A stretch of DNA of 64,000 nucleotides from Mesorhizobium sp. ES1-1. GTDB taxonomy: Bacteria > Pseudomonadota > Alphaproteobacteria > Rhizobiales > Rhizobiaceae. A program made the translations under genes and the position numbers. The first letter of the stretch is position 1. Every line of letters starts with the position of its first letter. The stretch covers positions 1-64,000 of the forward strand of contig NZ_JAIUGX010000005.1 of the NCBI RefSeq assembly GCF_020164785.1, read 5' to 3'. Shown here piece after piece: positions 10,443-18,390 of this stretch. The notes beneath the pieces are model-generated. The model made no database searches and had not been told where the DNA came from. It saw only the letters and a program-made list of their open reading frames with translations.

Positions 10443-11621
10443 ATGGACAAGCGTCTCTTCTGGCTTGCGCTCGGATCGTTCACGATCTCGACCGAAGGCT
10501 TCGTCATCTCCAGCCTTCTGCCCGATATCGCCAGGGATGCCGGCATCTCCATCCCGCTGGCCGGCACGCTCATCACCGCCTTCGCGCTGGCCTACGCGGT
10601 CGGCACGCCGATCCTGGCGACGCTCACCGGTGAATGGGACCGGCGCCGGGTCATTCTCTGGACGCTGGTGTTCTTCGTCCTCGGCAACATCGCAGCGGCC
10701 TTGAGCTCCTCCTTCGAATTGCTGCTGATCGCGCGCATCGTCATGGCGTTGTCGTCGGGCCTATTCGCCGCGACCGCGCAGGGAACGGCCGTGGCACTGG
10801 TCGATGACCGTCACCGGGCGCGGGCGATCGCCGTCGTCGTCGGCGGCACCACGGTCGCCGTCGCCGTCGGCGCGCCGCTCGGCGCGCTGGTGGCTGCCTT
10901 CGCCGGCTGGCGCGGCACATTCTACGCCATCGCCGGCCTTGGCGCGCTTGCCGGCGCCATTCTGTGGTACCGGCTGCCGCGCGGCATCATCGGCACCAAG
11001 CTGCCGCTGCGGCGAAGGCTTGGCGCCGCCCTGCGTCCCGGCGTGATGCCGATCCTGCTGACGACCTTGCTGGCGCTGACCGGCGCCTTCACCGTCTTTG
11101 CCTATGTCGCGCCGCTGGCCATCGAAAGCGGCGGGCTGAGCGAGATCGCGCTGCCCGGAATGCTCCTCGCCTTCGGCATCGGCGCCGTCATCGGCAACAT
11201 TGCCGGCGGCCAGGCGGCCGACCGCTTCGGCGCGACCCGCACCGTCGGCTGGTCGCTAGCGCTGAGCGCGGTCATGCTGGTGCTGTTGTCGGTGGTGCCG
11301 ACCTTCCTGCCGCGCGAGATCGCCGGTCCGGTGCTGATGGCGATGATGGTGCCATGGGGCATCGTCGGCTGGGCCTTCCCTCCGGCACAGGCCAGCCGCA
11401 TCATCAGGCTGGCGCCCGACGCGGCGCCGATCGTGCTCTCGCTCAACGGCTCGGCGCTCTATCTCGGCGTGGCGCTGGGCGCAATGGTGGGTGGCGGCGT
11501 GCTGCGCTATGGTGCGCCGGCCGACCTCGGCCTGGTCGCGGCGATCTTCCCGCTCATCGGGCTGGGCATCGTGCTGGCCGGCAGGATGTTGGCGAGGCCG
11601 GTGGCCGTCGCCGCCGAGTAA
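10443..11621 (+). CDS. MFS efflux transporter (DHA1, AraJ/sugar-efflux-like)
   Basis: A 392-residue inner-membrane transporter with 12 predicted helices. The N-terminus MDKRLFWLALGSFTISTEGF and the first-loop region (TLTGEWDRRR, a motif A variant) fit DHA1-type drug/sugar/amino-acid proton antiporters. The start at 10443 is preferred over the out-of-frame ATG at 10438 because AAGGA lies eight bases upstream and the family begins there; the longer upstream reading frame is not protein-like. It is the likely target of the divergent ArsR regulator. Substrate is not predictable. Confidence 0.88.
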   Translation: MDKRLFWLALGSFTISTEGFVISSLLPDIARDAGISIPLAGTLITAFALAYAVGTPILATLTGEWDRRRVILWTLVFFVLGNIAAALSSSFELLLIARIVMALSSGLFAATAQGTAVALVDDRHRARAIAVVVGGTTVAVAVGAPLGALVAAFAGWRGTFYAIAGLGALAGAILWYRLPRGIIGTKLPLRRRLGAALRPGVMPILLTTLLALTGAFTVFAYVAPLAIESGGLSEIALPGMLLAFGIGAVIGNIAGGQAADRFGATRTVGWSLALSAVMLVLLSVVPTFLPREIAGPVLMAMMVPWGIVGWAFPPAQASRIIRLAPDAAPIVLSLNGSALYLGVALGAMVGGGVLRYGAPADLGLVAAIFPLIGLGIVLAGRMLARPVAVAAE

Positions 11622-11648
11622 ACTGGGCCCGTAACGCCGGCGCAATAC

Positions 11649-12110
11649 TCAGAGCGTGGCCGGCGGCGGGTCGAGATCCAGCGAGGCGATATCGTCGAGC
11701 GCCTCGCGCAGGCTTGCCGCTTTCTTCTTGCCCACCCTGTCCTCGAAGTGCTGTTGGGCACGGCGCCACAGCCTCATGGCCTCGTCGAGCTTGACCAGCC
11801 CCGACGGCGTGAGCCGCACCCGTTTGACCCGGCGATCGTCGGGATCGGCGAAGGTCTCGACATAGCCGTCGCGGATCAGCGGCTTCAGCGTGTGGCCGAG
11901 CGCCGAGAGGTCCATGATCAGCGATGCGGCAATGGCGCCCATGGCAGGCTCATCGCCAATATGGATTTGGTAGAGCAGGCCCTGCTGCGTGGCCTTCAGG
12001 CCCGAGGGCGCCAGCACATCATCATAATATTGGCCGATCTTGCGCGTCGCCCGGCGCAGCATGGCATTGTTGCAGAGCGTGAGGCCGGGCAGGCTATCCC
12101 TGGGCATCAT
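11649..12110 (-). CDS. MarR-family transcriptional regulator
   Basis: A 153-residue winged-helix dimeric regulator. The MarR fold is recognisable: LRRATRKIGQYYDDVLAPSG, TQQGLLYQIH, the recognition segment ASLIMDLSALGHTLKPLIRDG, the wing DPDDRRVKRVRLTPSG and a C-terminal helix. The start at 12110 (MMPRDS) fits the family; 37 extra upstream in-frame codons would run through the promoter. It is divergent from an SDR gene with two dyads between them, so it probably represses itself and the SDR. The ligand is unknown. Confidence 0.88.
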   Translation of the reverse strand: MMPRDSLPGLTLCNNAMLRRATRKIGQYYDDVLAPSGLKATQQGLLYQIHIGDEPAMGAIAASLIMDLSALGHTLKPLIRDGYVETFADPDDRRVKRVRLTPSGLVKLDEAMRLWRRAQQHFEDRVGKKKAASLREALDDIASLDLDPPPATL

Positions 12111-12180
12111 GGGTCCTTGGCGCCGGTATGATAACCAGCTTCTGGCCGAAAGATAATCCCCTATCCACCGGTTGACAAGA

Positions 12181-12227
12181 TAGTGGCATATGCCTATTTG
12201 GCAATTAGTGGCATATACCACTAATTG
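12181..12227. promoter_or_regulatory. MarR-type operators between marR-like and SDR genes
   Basis: A perfect inverted repeat with 10-bp arms CAATTAGTGG (12202-12211) and CCACTAATTG (12218-12227) surrounds CATATA. A second related site, TAGTGGCATATGCCTA, sits at 12181-12196. Both share the TAGTGGCATAT core and lie between the divergent starts, as expected for MarR binding sites. Confidence 0.65.
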
Positions 12228-12296
12228 ATTTATGCAGCTTGGCGATCGGGAGATGCCGACGCCAGCGGCGAACAGTTAAACAGAAGGAACAAGACA

Positions 12297-13091
12297 ATGA
12301 GCGAACAAGGCAACAAGGGAACGGCGGTCGTCACCGGGGCCTCTTCCGGCATCGGCGCGGTCTATGCCGACCGGCTGGCGGGGCAGGGGTACGATCTTGT
12401 GCTGGTGGCGCGACGCGCCGACCGGCTGGACGAGCTGGCGGAAAAGCTGCGTTACGCCTACGGCCGCAAGGTGAGCTTCATCACGGCCGATCTCTCCAAC
12501 GACGATGATGTGCGCCGCGTCGAGCGGACTATAGCCGCCGATGACAGCGTCACGCTGCTGGTCAACAATGCCGGCCTCGGCGGCCAGCAGGTGGTGGCGA
12601 CGGCCGACGCGGACGCGGCCGAGCGCATGATCAAGGTCAATGTCATCGCCCTGACGCGGCTGACCCGTGCCGTGCTGCCCGGACTGCTGGCCCGGAACCG
12701 CGGCGCCGTCGTCAACATCGCCTCCGTGCTCGCCTATGAGACCGCGTTTGGCGGCATCTACAGCGGCACCAAGGCCTATGTCGTCAACTTCACCGAGGCG
12801 CTGCAACGCGAGGTGGCGGGCACCGAAGTTACCGTGCAGGCAGTGCTGCCGGGCGCGACGCGGACCGATTTCTGGGAGCTTGCCGGTAGCGACGTCGACG
12901 CCCTTCCCAAGGAGATCGTCATGACGGCGGACGATATGGTCGATGCCGCCCTGGTCGGTCTTGCCAGAGGCGAAGCCGTCACCGTGCCGGCGCTGGCCGA
13001 CCCGGCCAAGCTCGACACGTTCCTCGGCGCCCGCCAGGCCTTCTACGGCAGCCTGCACGCCGACAAGCCGGCGGCACGGTACGGGGTTTGA
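12297..13091 (+). CDS. Short-chain dehydrogenase/reductase
   Basis: A 264-residue cytosolic NAD(P)-dependent oxidoreductase of the classical SDR type. TGASSGIG is near residues 15-22, NNAG near 91-94, and the active-site YSGTKAYV gives the Tyr-X3-Lys pair, so it should be catalytic. An SD-like AGAAGGAA lies 10-17 bases before the ATG; further in-frame codons upstream fall in the operator region and are rejected. The basic residues after the first strand (ARRADR) suggest NADPH. Under probable control of the divergent MarR protein. Substrate unknown. Confidence 0.9.
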   Translation: MSEQGNKGTAVVTGASSGIGAVYADRLAGQGYDLVLVARRADRLDELAEKLRYAYGRKVSFITADLSNDDDVRRVERTIAADDSVTLLVNNAGLGGQQVVATADADAAERMIKVNVIALTRLTRAVLPGLLARNRGAVVNIASVLAYETAFGGIYSGTKAYVVNFTEALQREVAGTEVTVQAVLPGATRTDFWELAGSDVDALPKEIVMTADDMVDAALVGLARGEAVTVPALADPAKLDTFLGARQAFYGSLHADKPAARYGV

Positions 13092-13167
13092 AGCCCATCC
13101 GGCTCGCGATGACGATTGGCGTGATCAGCGCGCGTCCTCGATCATGCCATCGGCCTCGCATGTCGTG

Positions 13168-13369
13168 ACTGATCGGCGCAAGGCTAGATTGCCACGTGGT
13201 TCCCCCAATCCGTCGCTGCTTCGCAGCGCCACCTTTCCCCCCCCTCCGGAGGGAAAGGAAGGGAGCCTCTTTGGACCCGCGTAGACGGCAAAAAGCCTAG
13301 CGCCCTTCCTCTCCCCCGTCGATCGGGGGAGAGGTGGCTCGGCGAAGCCGAGACGGAGTGGGGGTCGAT
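13168..13369 (+). repeat. Intergenic palindromic repeat, family A copy 2
   Basis: Same module order as the 9616 copy, including GTGGTTCCCCCAATCCGTCG and the GGCTCGGCGAAGCCGAGACG hairpin. It is separated by only about 40 bp from copy 3 in the same orientation. The 571-bp gap at 13092-13662 contains these two repeats and no recognisable gene. Confidence 0.88.
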
Positions 13370-13408
13370 AGGGGCCGTCGTCCTCACGCCGTCTGTGCCT
13401 GGCTTGGA

Positions 13409-13601
13409 TGATCGGCCCGCCGCTCGATTGCCACGTGGTTCCCCCAATCCGTCGCTGCTTCGCAGCGCCACCTTTCCCCCCTCCAGAGGGAAAGGAAGGG
13501 ATCCTTGGAGGAAGCTTTGGCGGCAAAAGGCTTGGTGCCTTTCCTCTCCCCCGTCGATCGGGAGAGGTGTCGAGCGAAGCCGAGACGGCGTGGGGATCGA
13601 C
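13409..13601 (+). repeat. Intergenic palindromic repeat, family A copy 3
   Basis: Direct repeat of copy 2 with small differences: CTCCAGAGGG in the central hairpin, and a deleted segment giving GGGAGAGGTGTCGAGCGAAGCC near the end. The divergence suggests an old duplication rather than a recent copy. Confidence 0.85.
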
Positions 13602-13662
13602 CGACGCAGCATACGACAATGGCCGCAGGTGAGGAATTAAAGGTCCTGCCAGAACTACTCTC

Positions 13663-14259
13663 CTACGACCGCCACATCGGGATGATCGAGGCGGCCAGCA
13701 CCAGCGCCAGCACGATGTTCAGGGCACGCCATTGCCATTCGGTCTTGAGCAGCCGCGCCAGAACCATGCCGGCGACGCACCACAGCGACAGGGAGGCCGC
13801 GGCGGCGAGGCCGAACGTGGCGCCGAGCAGCAGCGCCAGTTGCAGCGGTCCGCTGGCCAGAGCCGCGAAGGACGCCGCCGCTCCCAAACCCATCGCCCAG
13901 CCCTTCGGGTTCAGCCATTGCACGCCGGCGCCCCCGAGAAAGCTGTTCGGCGTGGCCATGGTCATGTCGAGATTGGGCGGCCCAGCGCGGCCGATCTTGA
14001 CCGCCAGCCAGAGAAGATAGGCCGAGCCGGCAATCTTCATGGTCAGCTCCAGCGAAGGCACTGCCAGCAGCAGGCCGGCAAGGCCTGCGCCGGCCGCGGC
14101 CGTCACGGTGGCAAGGCCGGCGGCGCTGCCGACCAACAAGGGCACGGACCGGCGGAAGCCGAATTGCGCGCCGGACGCGGTCGACAAGGTCGTGGCGATG
14201 CCGGGCGTCGTGGTGGCGACGATCGCGAACAGGACGAGGGGAAGGATGGGCTCGATCAT
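13663..14259 (-). CDS. LysE/RhtB-family amino-acid exporter
   Basis: A 198-residue membrane protein with about six hydrophobic helices. The family signature is visible: TTTPGIATTLSTASGAQFGF early in the protein, then GSAYLLWLAVKI in helix 3 and WLNPKGWAMGLG in the second half. Members export lysine, homoserine, threonine or other small metabolites by proton antiport. The start at 14259 (MIEPILP) matches family ends. It is divergent from a LysR regulator 98 bp away, the usual arrangement for inducible LysE exporters. Substrate is not determinable. Confidence 0.9.
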   Translation of the reverse strand: MIEPILPLVLFAIVATTTPGIATTLSTASGAQFGFRRSVPLLVGSAAGLATVTAAAGAGLAGLLLAVPSLELTMKIAGSAYLLWLAVKIGRAGPPNLDMTMATPNSFLGGAGVQWLNPKGWAMGLGAAASFAALASGPLQLALLLGATFGLAAAASLSLWCVAGMVLARLLKTEWQWRALNIVLALVLAASIIPMWRS

Positions 14260-14357
14260 GCGAAGTCCAATTGCACAGGGCTGCCATCGTAGCCGGCACC
14301 GAGCTTCAGTAAATGCAATGTTTGCCATGCCTGCCATTAGCAGCCATAATGCTGTGT

Positions 14358-15227
14358 ATGCTTCGAAACCTCGACATGACCCTGATCCGCACCTTCGTGA
14401 CCGTGGCCGACAAGGGGACCATGACGGCGGCAGCCAACGCGCTGCACCTCACCCAGGGTGCGGTGAGCCAGCAGGTCAAACGGCTGGAGGAGATGTTCGG
14501 CGCGAGCCTGTTCGAGCGCGATCGCCGTGGACTTCGGCTGACGCATGCCGGCGAGCGCCTGTTCGGCAAGGGCAAGCGCCTGCTTGGGCTCAATGACGAG
14601 ATCTGGGCGGAGATGGCTGGTACGCCGGTGGGCGGCAGGGTGCGGCTCGGCGTGCCCTACGATCTCGTCGGCACCTTGCTGGCGCCCGTGCTGAAGGTCT
14701 ATGCCGAAGCCTATCCGAGGGTCGAGATCTCGCTGGTCTGCGCCTCGTCGCCGGAGCTGGCGTCGGCGCTTGCGGCGGGAACCATCAATCTGGCGGTGAT
14801 CGAGGAACGGATCGGTCCGACGTCAGGCGAATGCCTGGCGATCGACCGGCTGGTCTGGGTCGGCGCCAAGGGCGGCGTTGCCTCCGCCAAGCGGCCGCTG
14901 CCGGTCTCGATGGTCGCCGACACCTGCGCCTTCCGACCGGCGGTGCTGTCGACGCTCGGCGAGCATGGGCTGGAGTGGCGAACAGTGTTCGAGAACGGCA
15001 ACATCGACGCCACGATGGCGACGGTGCGCTCAGACCTCGCCGTAACCGCCTGGCTGGCCTCGACCGTGCCGGCCGATCTGGACATATTGCCTCTCGAGGC
15101 CGGCCTGCCGCCGCTGCCGAATTTCTCGATCAACCTGCATCTGCCGGAGCATGGCGTCAGCCCGGCCGCCCAGGAATTCGCGCGGCATATCAGGGATGGG
15201 CTCACCCGGCGGCCGCTGGCGGCCTGA
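14358..15227 (+). CDS. LysR-family regulator of the adjacent exporter
   Basis: A 289-residue regulator. The N-terminal HTH is typical (LIRTFVTVADKGTMTAAANA, then TQGAVSQQVKRLEEMFG, LFERDRRGLRLTHAG). A periplasmic-binding-protein-like effector domain follows from about residue 90. Alternative start ATG at 14349 adds three residues. Divergence from the LysE exporter suggests it activates that gene in response to the exported compound; this is inference from arrangement. Confidence 0.88.
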   Translation: MLRNLDMTLIRTFVTVADKGTMTAAANALHLTQGAVSQQVKRLEEMFGASLFERDRRGLRLTHAGERLFGKGKRLLGLNDEIWAEMAGTPVGGRVRLGVPYDLVGTLLAPVLKVYAEAYPRVEISLVCASSPELASALAAGTINLAVIEERIGPTSGECLAIDRLVWVGAKGGVASAKRPLPVSMVADTCAFRPAVLSTLGEHGLEWRTVFENGNIDATMATVRSDLAVTAWLASTVPADLDILPLEAGLPPLPNFSINLHLPEHGVSPAAQEFARHIRDGLTRRPLAA

Positions 15228-15257
15228 GCTCTAGACTTGGCGCCAAGACCGACCGCC

Positions 15258-15908
15258 TTACTTCCAGGTCCTGCGCCGCTCGAGTTCGGCTTCGGACGGC
15301 TCTTGCGTGGCAAAGGAGCCGACCTTGATCTCGCCGCCGCGCTCATAGGTCGCCATGATGACGCCCGTGCTGGAAGCCTGAGACTTCACAAGCCTGAGCG
15401 CGGCCGGGATCGCATCATCGCCGAACAGCCGTTTGCCCTTCCCCAGCAGCAAAGGGAAGATCATCAGCCGGATTTCGTCGATCAGCCCAGCGGCGAGCAG
15501 TGCCTGGATCAGTTCGCCCGATCCCTGGATGAGCAGGTCCGGGCCATCTTCCTGCTTGAGCCGTCGCAACGTCGCGACGATATCCGGTCCAAGCCATTGC
15601 GTGTTCTGCCAGCTCAATGTGTCCGGGCGATGTGTCGCCACATATTTGGTGGTCGGGTTGAAGACATCGGCGATCGAATCCTTCTGGTACGGCCAGTAGG
15701 CGGCGAAGATGTCGTAGGTTCGGCGGCCGAGCAGCAGGTCGAACGGTTTGGAGAACAGGTCCTCCATTGCCGTTCCCGCTATCTCGTCAAAGTAGTGGAA
15801 GGTCCAGCCGCCGAACTCGAAGCCGCCGACCGGATCCTCTTCCGGCCCGCCCGGCGCCTGCATCACGCCGTCGAGACTGACGAAGGTTGAGGCGACGATC
15901 TTTCTCAT
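15258..15908 (-). CDS. Dihydrofolate-reductase-like (RibD C-terminal fold) protein
   Basis: A 216-residue cytosolic protein of the DHFR/RibD-C family. Recognisable features are the N-terminal strand MRKIVASTFVSLDGVMQAPG, LLLGRRTYDIFAAYWP in the middle, and a C-terminal LIQGSGELIQALLAAGLIDE block with the GSGE nucleotide turn. Proteins of this branch are common in rhizobia and actinobacteria, and most have no known substrate; they are not the essential folate DHFR. The gene stands alone, and a short SD-like sequence precedes the ATG. Confidence 0.85.
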   Translation of the reverse strand: MRKIVASTFVSLDGVMQAPGGPEEDPVGGFEFGGWTFHYFDEIAGTAMEDLFSKPFDLLLGRRTYDIFAAYWPYQKDSIADVFNPTTKYVATHRPDTLSWQNTQWLGPDIVATLRRLKQEDGPDLLIQGSGELIQALLAAGLIDEIRLMIFPLLLGKGKRLFGDDAIPAALRLVKSQASSTGVIMATYERGGEIKVGSFATQEPSEAELERRRTWK

Positions 15909-16029
15909 GGTTCACTCCTGGGCTCTGCGTCCTGGCCTTCGAAGCCGGACTTCGGCCCAAGGACGGGCGACCGGGCGCCGTCCCGACACGATGCCAGAAT
16001 TTTTGCAGGCACGGCAGTGGTGGAGGGGC

Positions 16030-17388
16030 TCAGCCGACCCCGAACATCGTGTCGTAGAGCAGCTTGAAGTTGAGCCCGAGGATCATAGCTGCAACCACCC
16101 AGGCGAGCGCGGCCACACCGCGGGGAATGGCGAGGCTGCCCATCTTCTTCCTGTCGGACACGAAATGCACCAGCGGGACGACGGCGAAGGGCAGTTGCAT
16201 CGACAGGATCACCTGGCTGAACACAAGCAACTGGCCCGTGCCTTTTTCGCCATAAAGGGCGGTGACCACCACAACCGGGATGATGGCGAGGCCACGCGTC
16301 AGCAAGCGGCGGGCCCAGTTGGGGATGCGCAGGCGCAGGAAACCTTCCATGACGATCTGACCGGCTAGCGTTGCCGTCACCGTCGAGTTCAGGCCGGAGG
16401 CGAGCAGCGCGACCGCGAACAGGATCGAGGCGATGCTCAAGCCCAGCAGCGGCGACAGCAGCTCGAAGGCCTGGCCGATTTCCGCGACATCCTGGTGGCC
16501 GGTGCCATGAAAGGCAACCGCCGAGACGATGAGGATGGCGGCGTTGACGAACAGCGCCAGCATCAGCGCGATGGTCGAGTCCGCCGTTGCCCATTTGATG
16601 GCGTCGCGCTTGCCCTTGTCGGTGCGCTCATAGGCGCGGGTCTGCACGATCGAGGAGTGCAGGTAGAGATTGTGCGGCATGACGGTGGCGCCGATGATGC
16701 CGATGGCGATGTAGAGCATTGCGGGGTTGGTGACGATCTGCGACGAGGGGACGAACATGGCGTGCAGGATCGAGCCCGGCGGCGGCGCGGCGACGAAGAT
16801 CTGGATGGCGAAGCAGCTGAAGATGATGATCAGCAGCGCGACGACGAAGGCTTCGAGATAGCGAAAGCCCCTGTTCATCAACAGCAGAACGAGGAAGGCA
16901 TCGAGCGCGGTCAGCATTGCGCCGCCGATCAGCGGAATGCCGAACAGCAACTGCAGCGCGATCGCCGTGCCGATGACTTCGGCCAGGTCGCAGGCAATGA
17001 TGGCCAGTTCGCAGGCGATCCAGAGCACGAAATTGACGGGGCGCGGATAATAGGCGCGGCAGGCCTGGGCGAGATCTCGGCCGGTGGCGATGCCAAGCCG
17101 TGCCGCCAGCGCCTGCAAGAGGATCGCCATCAGGTTGGACAGCATGATGACGAACAGCAGCGTGTAGCCGAACTGGGCGCCGCCGGCGAGATCGGTCGCC
17201 CAATTGCCGGGGTCCATATAGCCGACGGAAACCATGTAGCCGGGGCCCATGAAAGCGAACAGGCGGCGGAACCAGGCGCCGGAGCTCGGCACGGCGATGG
17301 AGGAATTAACTTCCTGCAGGCTGGGCTGATCGTCCTCGTCAGGCCTGGCGAACCGCCATGAGGAACTTCGGGCTGTGGCTTCGGACAT
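16030..17388 (-). CDS. mntH: Nramp-family Mn2+/divalent metal importer
   Basis: A 452-residue inner-membrane proton-coupled importer with about 11 helices. The Nramp metal-binding signature in helix 1, [11 protein letters not shown], is intact, and the helix 6 signature is present as [14 protein letters not shown], supplying the metal-coordinating Asp, Asn and Met residues. Mn2+ is the likely main substrate. The gene is divergent from an MntR-type regulator at 17618 with a 229-bp AT-richer region between, so it is expected to be repressed when Mn is plentiful. Confidence 0.95.
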   Translation of the reverse strand: MSEATARSSSWRFARPDEDDQPSLQEVNSSIAVPSSGAWFRRLFAFMGPGYMVSVGYMDPGNWATDLAGGAQFGYTLLFVIMLSNLMAILLQALAARLGIATGRDLAQACRAYYPRPVNFVLWIACELAIIACDLAEVIGTAIALQLLFGIPLIGGAMLTALDAFLVLLLMNRGFRYLEAFVVALLIIIFSCFAIQIFVAAPPPGSILHAMFVPSSQIVTNPAMLYIAIGIIGATVMPHNLYLHSSIVQTRAYERTDKGKRDAIKWATADSTIALMLALFVNAAILIVSAVAFHGTGHQDVAEIGQAFELLSPLLGLSIASILFAVALLASGLNSTVTATLAGQIVMEGFLRLRIPNWARRLLTRGLAIIPVVVVTALYGEKGTGQLLVFSQVILSMQLPFAVVPLVHFVSDRKKMGSLAIPRGVAALAWVVAAMILGLNFKLLYDTMFGVG

Positions 17389-17617
17389 GCAGAAAACTTC
17401 CCAGGCGCATTGGCTACGAATTCATAATCTATGGCGCGCCCAACATTATGCAATAGGCTATATTTCATTGTTTGTGCTTTTTGGCCGGCGTGCGGCAAGA
17501 TTGTCGGGAGGCGCCGAAAATGGGACGATTGCGCCGTCGCCGCGATGCGGATAGACCCATGAAGAATGAAAGCCTGTGCTATGAAAGCACAAAGGGATCA
17601 TTCTGGAGGAGCCTGTA
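17389..17617. promoter_or_regulatory. mntH-mntR divergent control region
   Basis: The 229-bp region carries an AT-rich block near 17410-17475 containing ACATTATGCAATAGGCTAT in front of mntH. A dyad TGTGCT/AGCACA (17575-17591) lies immediately upstream of mntR. Either could bind MntR; neither is a textbook match that I can confirm. Confidence 0.4.
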
Positions 17618-18067
17618 TTGCCGTCGAAGAACAGTCCGGTCCGGCGCTTGCCGCTGCCGGACGCGGAAATTCATTCCGAGGGCTTCCGGCAGCAGCGCGA
17701 AGCCCGGCGCGGCGCGCTGGTCGAGGATTATGTCGAACTGATTGCCGACCTGATCGAAGACGGCAATGAGGCACGGCAAGTCGATATCGCCGCGCGGCTC
17801 GGCGTTGCCCAGCCGACCGTGGCCAAGATGCTGACCAGACTGTGCGCTGACGGGCTGGTTTCCAGAAAACCCTATCGCGGCGTTTTCCTGACCGATGCCG
17901 GCCGCAAGGTGGCGCAGGAAAGCCGCATCCGCCACCAGACTGTGGAGGCCTTCCTGCGCTCGCTGGGGGTCAGCGCCGAGACGGCGCGCATCGATGCCGA
18001 GGGCATCGAGCATCACGTCAGCGCCGAGACGCTGGAAGCGTTCCGCAAGGCGATGACGGCACGCTGA
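17618..18067 (+). CDS. mntR: Mn-responsive DtxR-family regulator
   Basis: A 149-residue protein of the MntR/DtxR group. The winged HTH is clear: [38 protein letters not shown] gives the helix-turn-helix, with a [11 protein letters not shown] wing. The dimerisation part contains [14 protein letters not shown] and [10 protein letters not shown] with Glu and His metal ligands. It should bind Mn2+ and repress mntH. The N-terminus carries a longer leader than Bacillus MntR, as in E. coli MntR. Placement opposite mntH strongly supports the assignment. Confidence 0.92.
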   Translation: MPSKNSPVRRLPLPDAEIHSEGFRQQREARRGALVEDYVELIADLIEDGNEARQVDIAARLGVAQPTVAKMLTRLCADGLVSRKPYRGVFLTDAGRKVAQESRIRHQTVEAFLRSLGVSAETARIDAEGIEHHVSAETLEAFRKAMTAR

Positions 18068-18169
18068 CCGCACCTCCGCCAGTCTGTCGACCGACGCCAT
18101 CGGAACCGCTCGATGCCATGGGCGTTGTTTCGGGATCGCGCGAATTGTCGTGCGGCAAGGGAGGAAGCA

Positions 18170-18358
18170 ATGGGCGTCGAACAGGCACCGACCGAAAAAG
18201 GCAAGCAGGCGGCCAAGGGGCTGCGCGAGGCAGCAGCCAAGGATGAGCGCAAGACCGAAGGTGAAACCGGCCACCCGCTGAAGAAAGGCGCCGACCGTTT
18301 CGAGGAGCGTTCGAAGAGCTCGGACGGCAAGAGCGCCGGCGCCAAGCAGAAGGACTAG
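18170..18358 (+). CDS. Small highly charged hypothetical protein
   Basis: A 62-residue hydrophilic protein, about half Lys/Glu/Asp/Arg/Gly/Ala, with no hydrophobic core, starting MGVEQAPTEKGKQAAKG. A strong ribosome site (GGGAGGAAG) directly precedes the ATG at 18170, which supports it as real. Composition recalls stress-induced unstructured proteins, but I recognise no family. It lies 100 bp after mntR and could be co-transcribed. Cysteine and tryptophan are absent. Confidence 0.6.
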   Translation: MGVEQAPTEKGKQAAKGLREAAAKDERKTEGETGHPLKKGADRFEERSKSSDGKSAGAKQKD

Positions 18359-18390
18359 GGGCTCGGCAGCTTAATCGAAGCGATGGCCAT

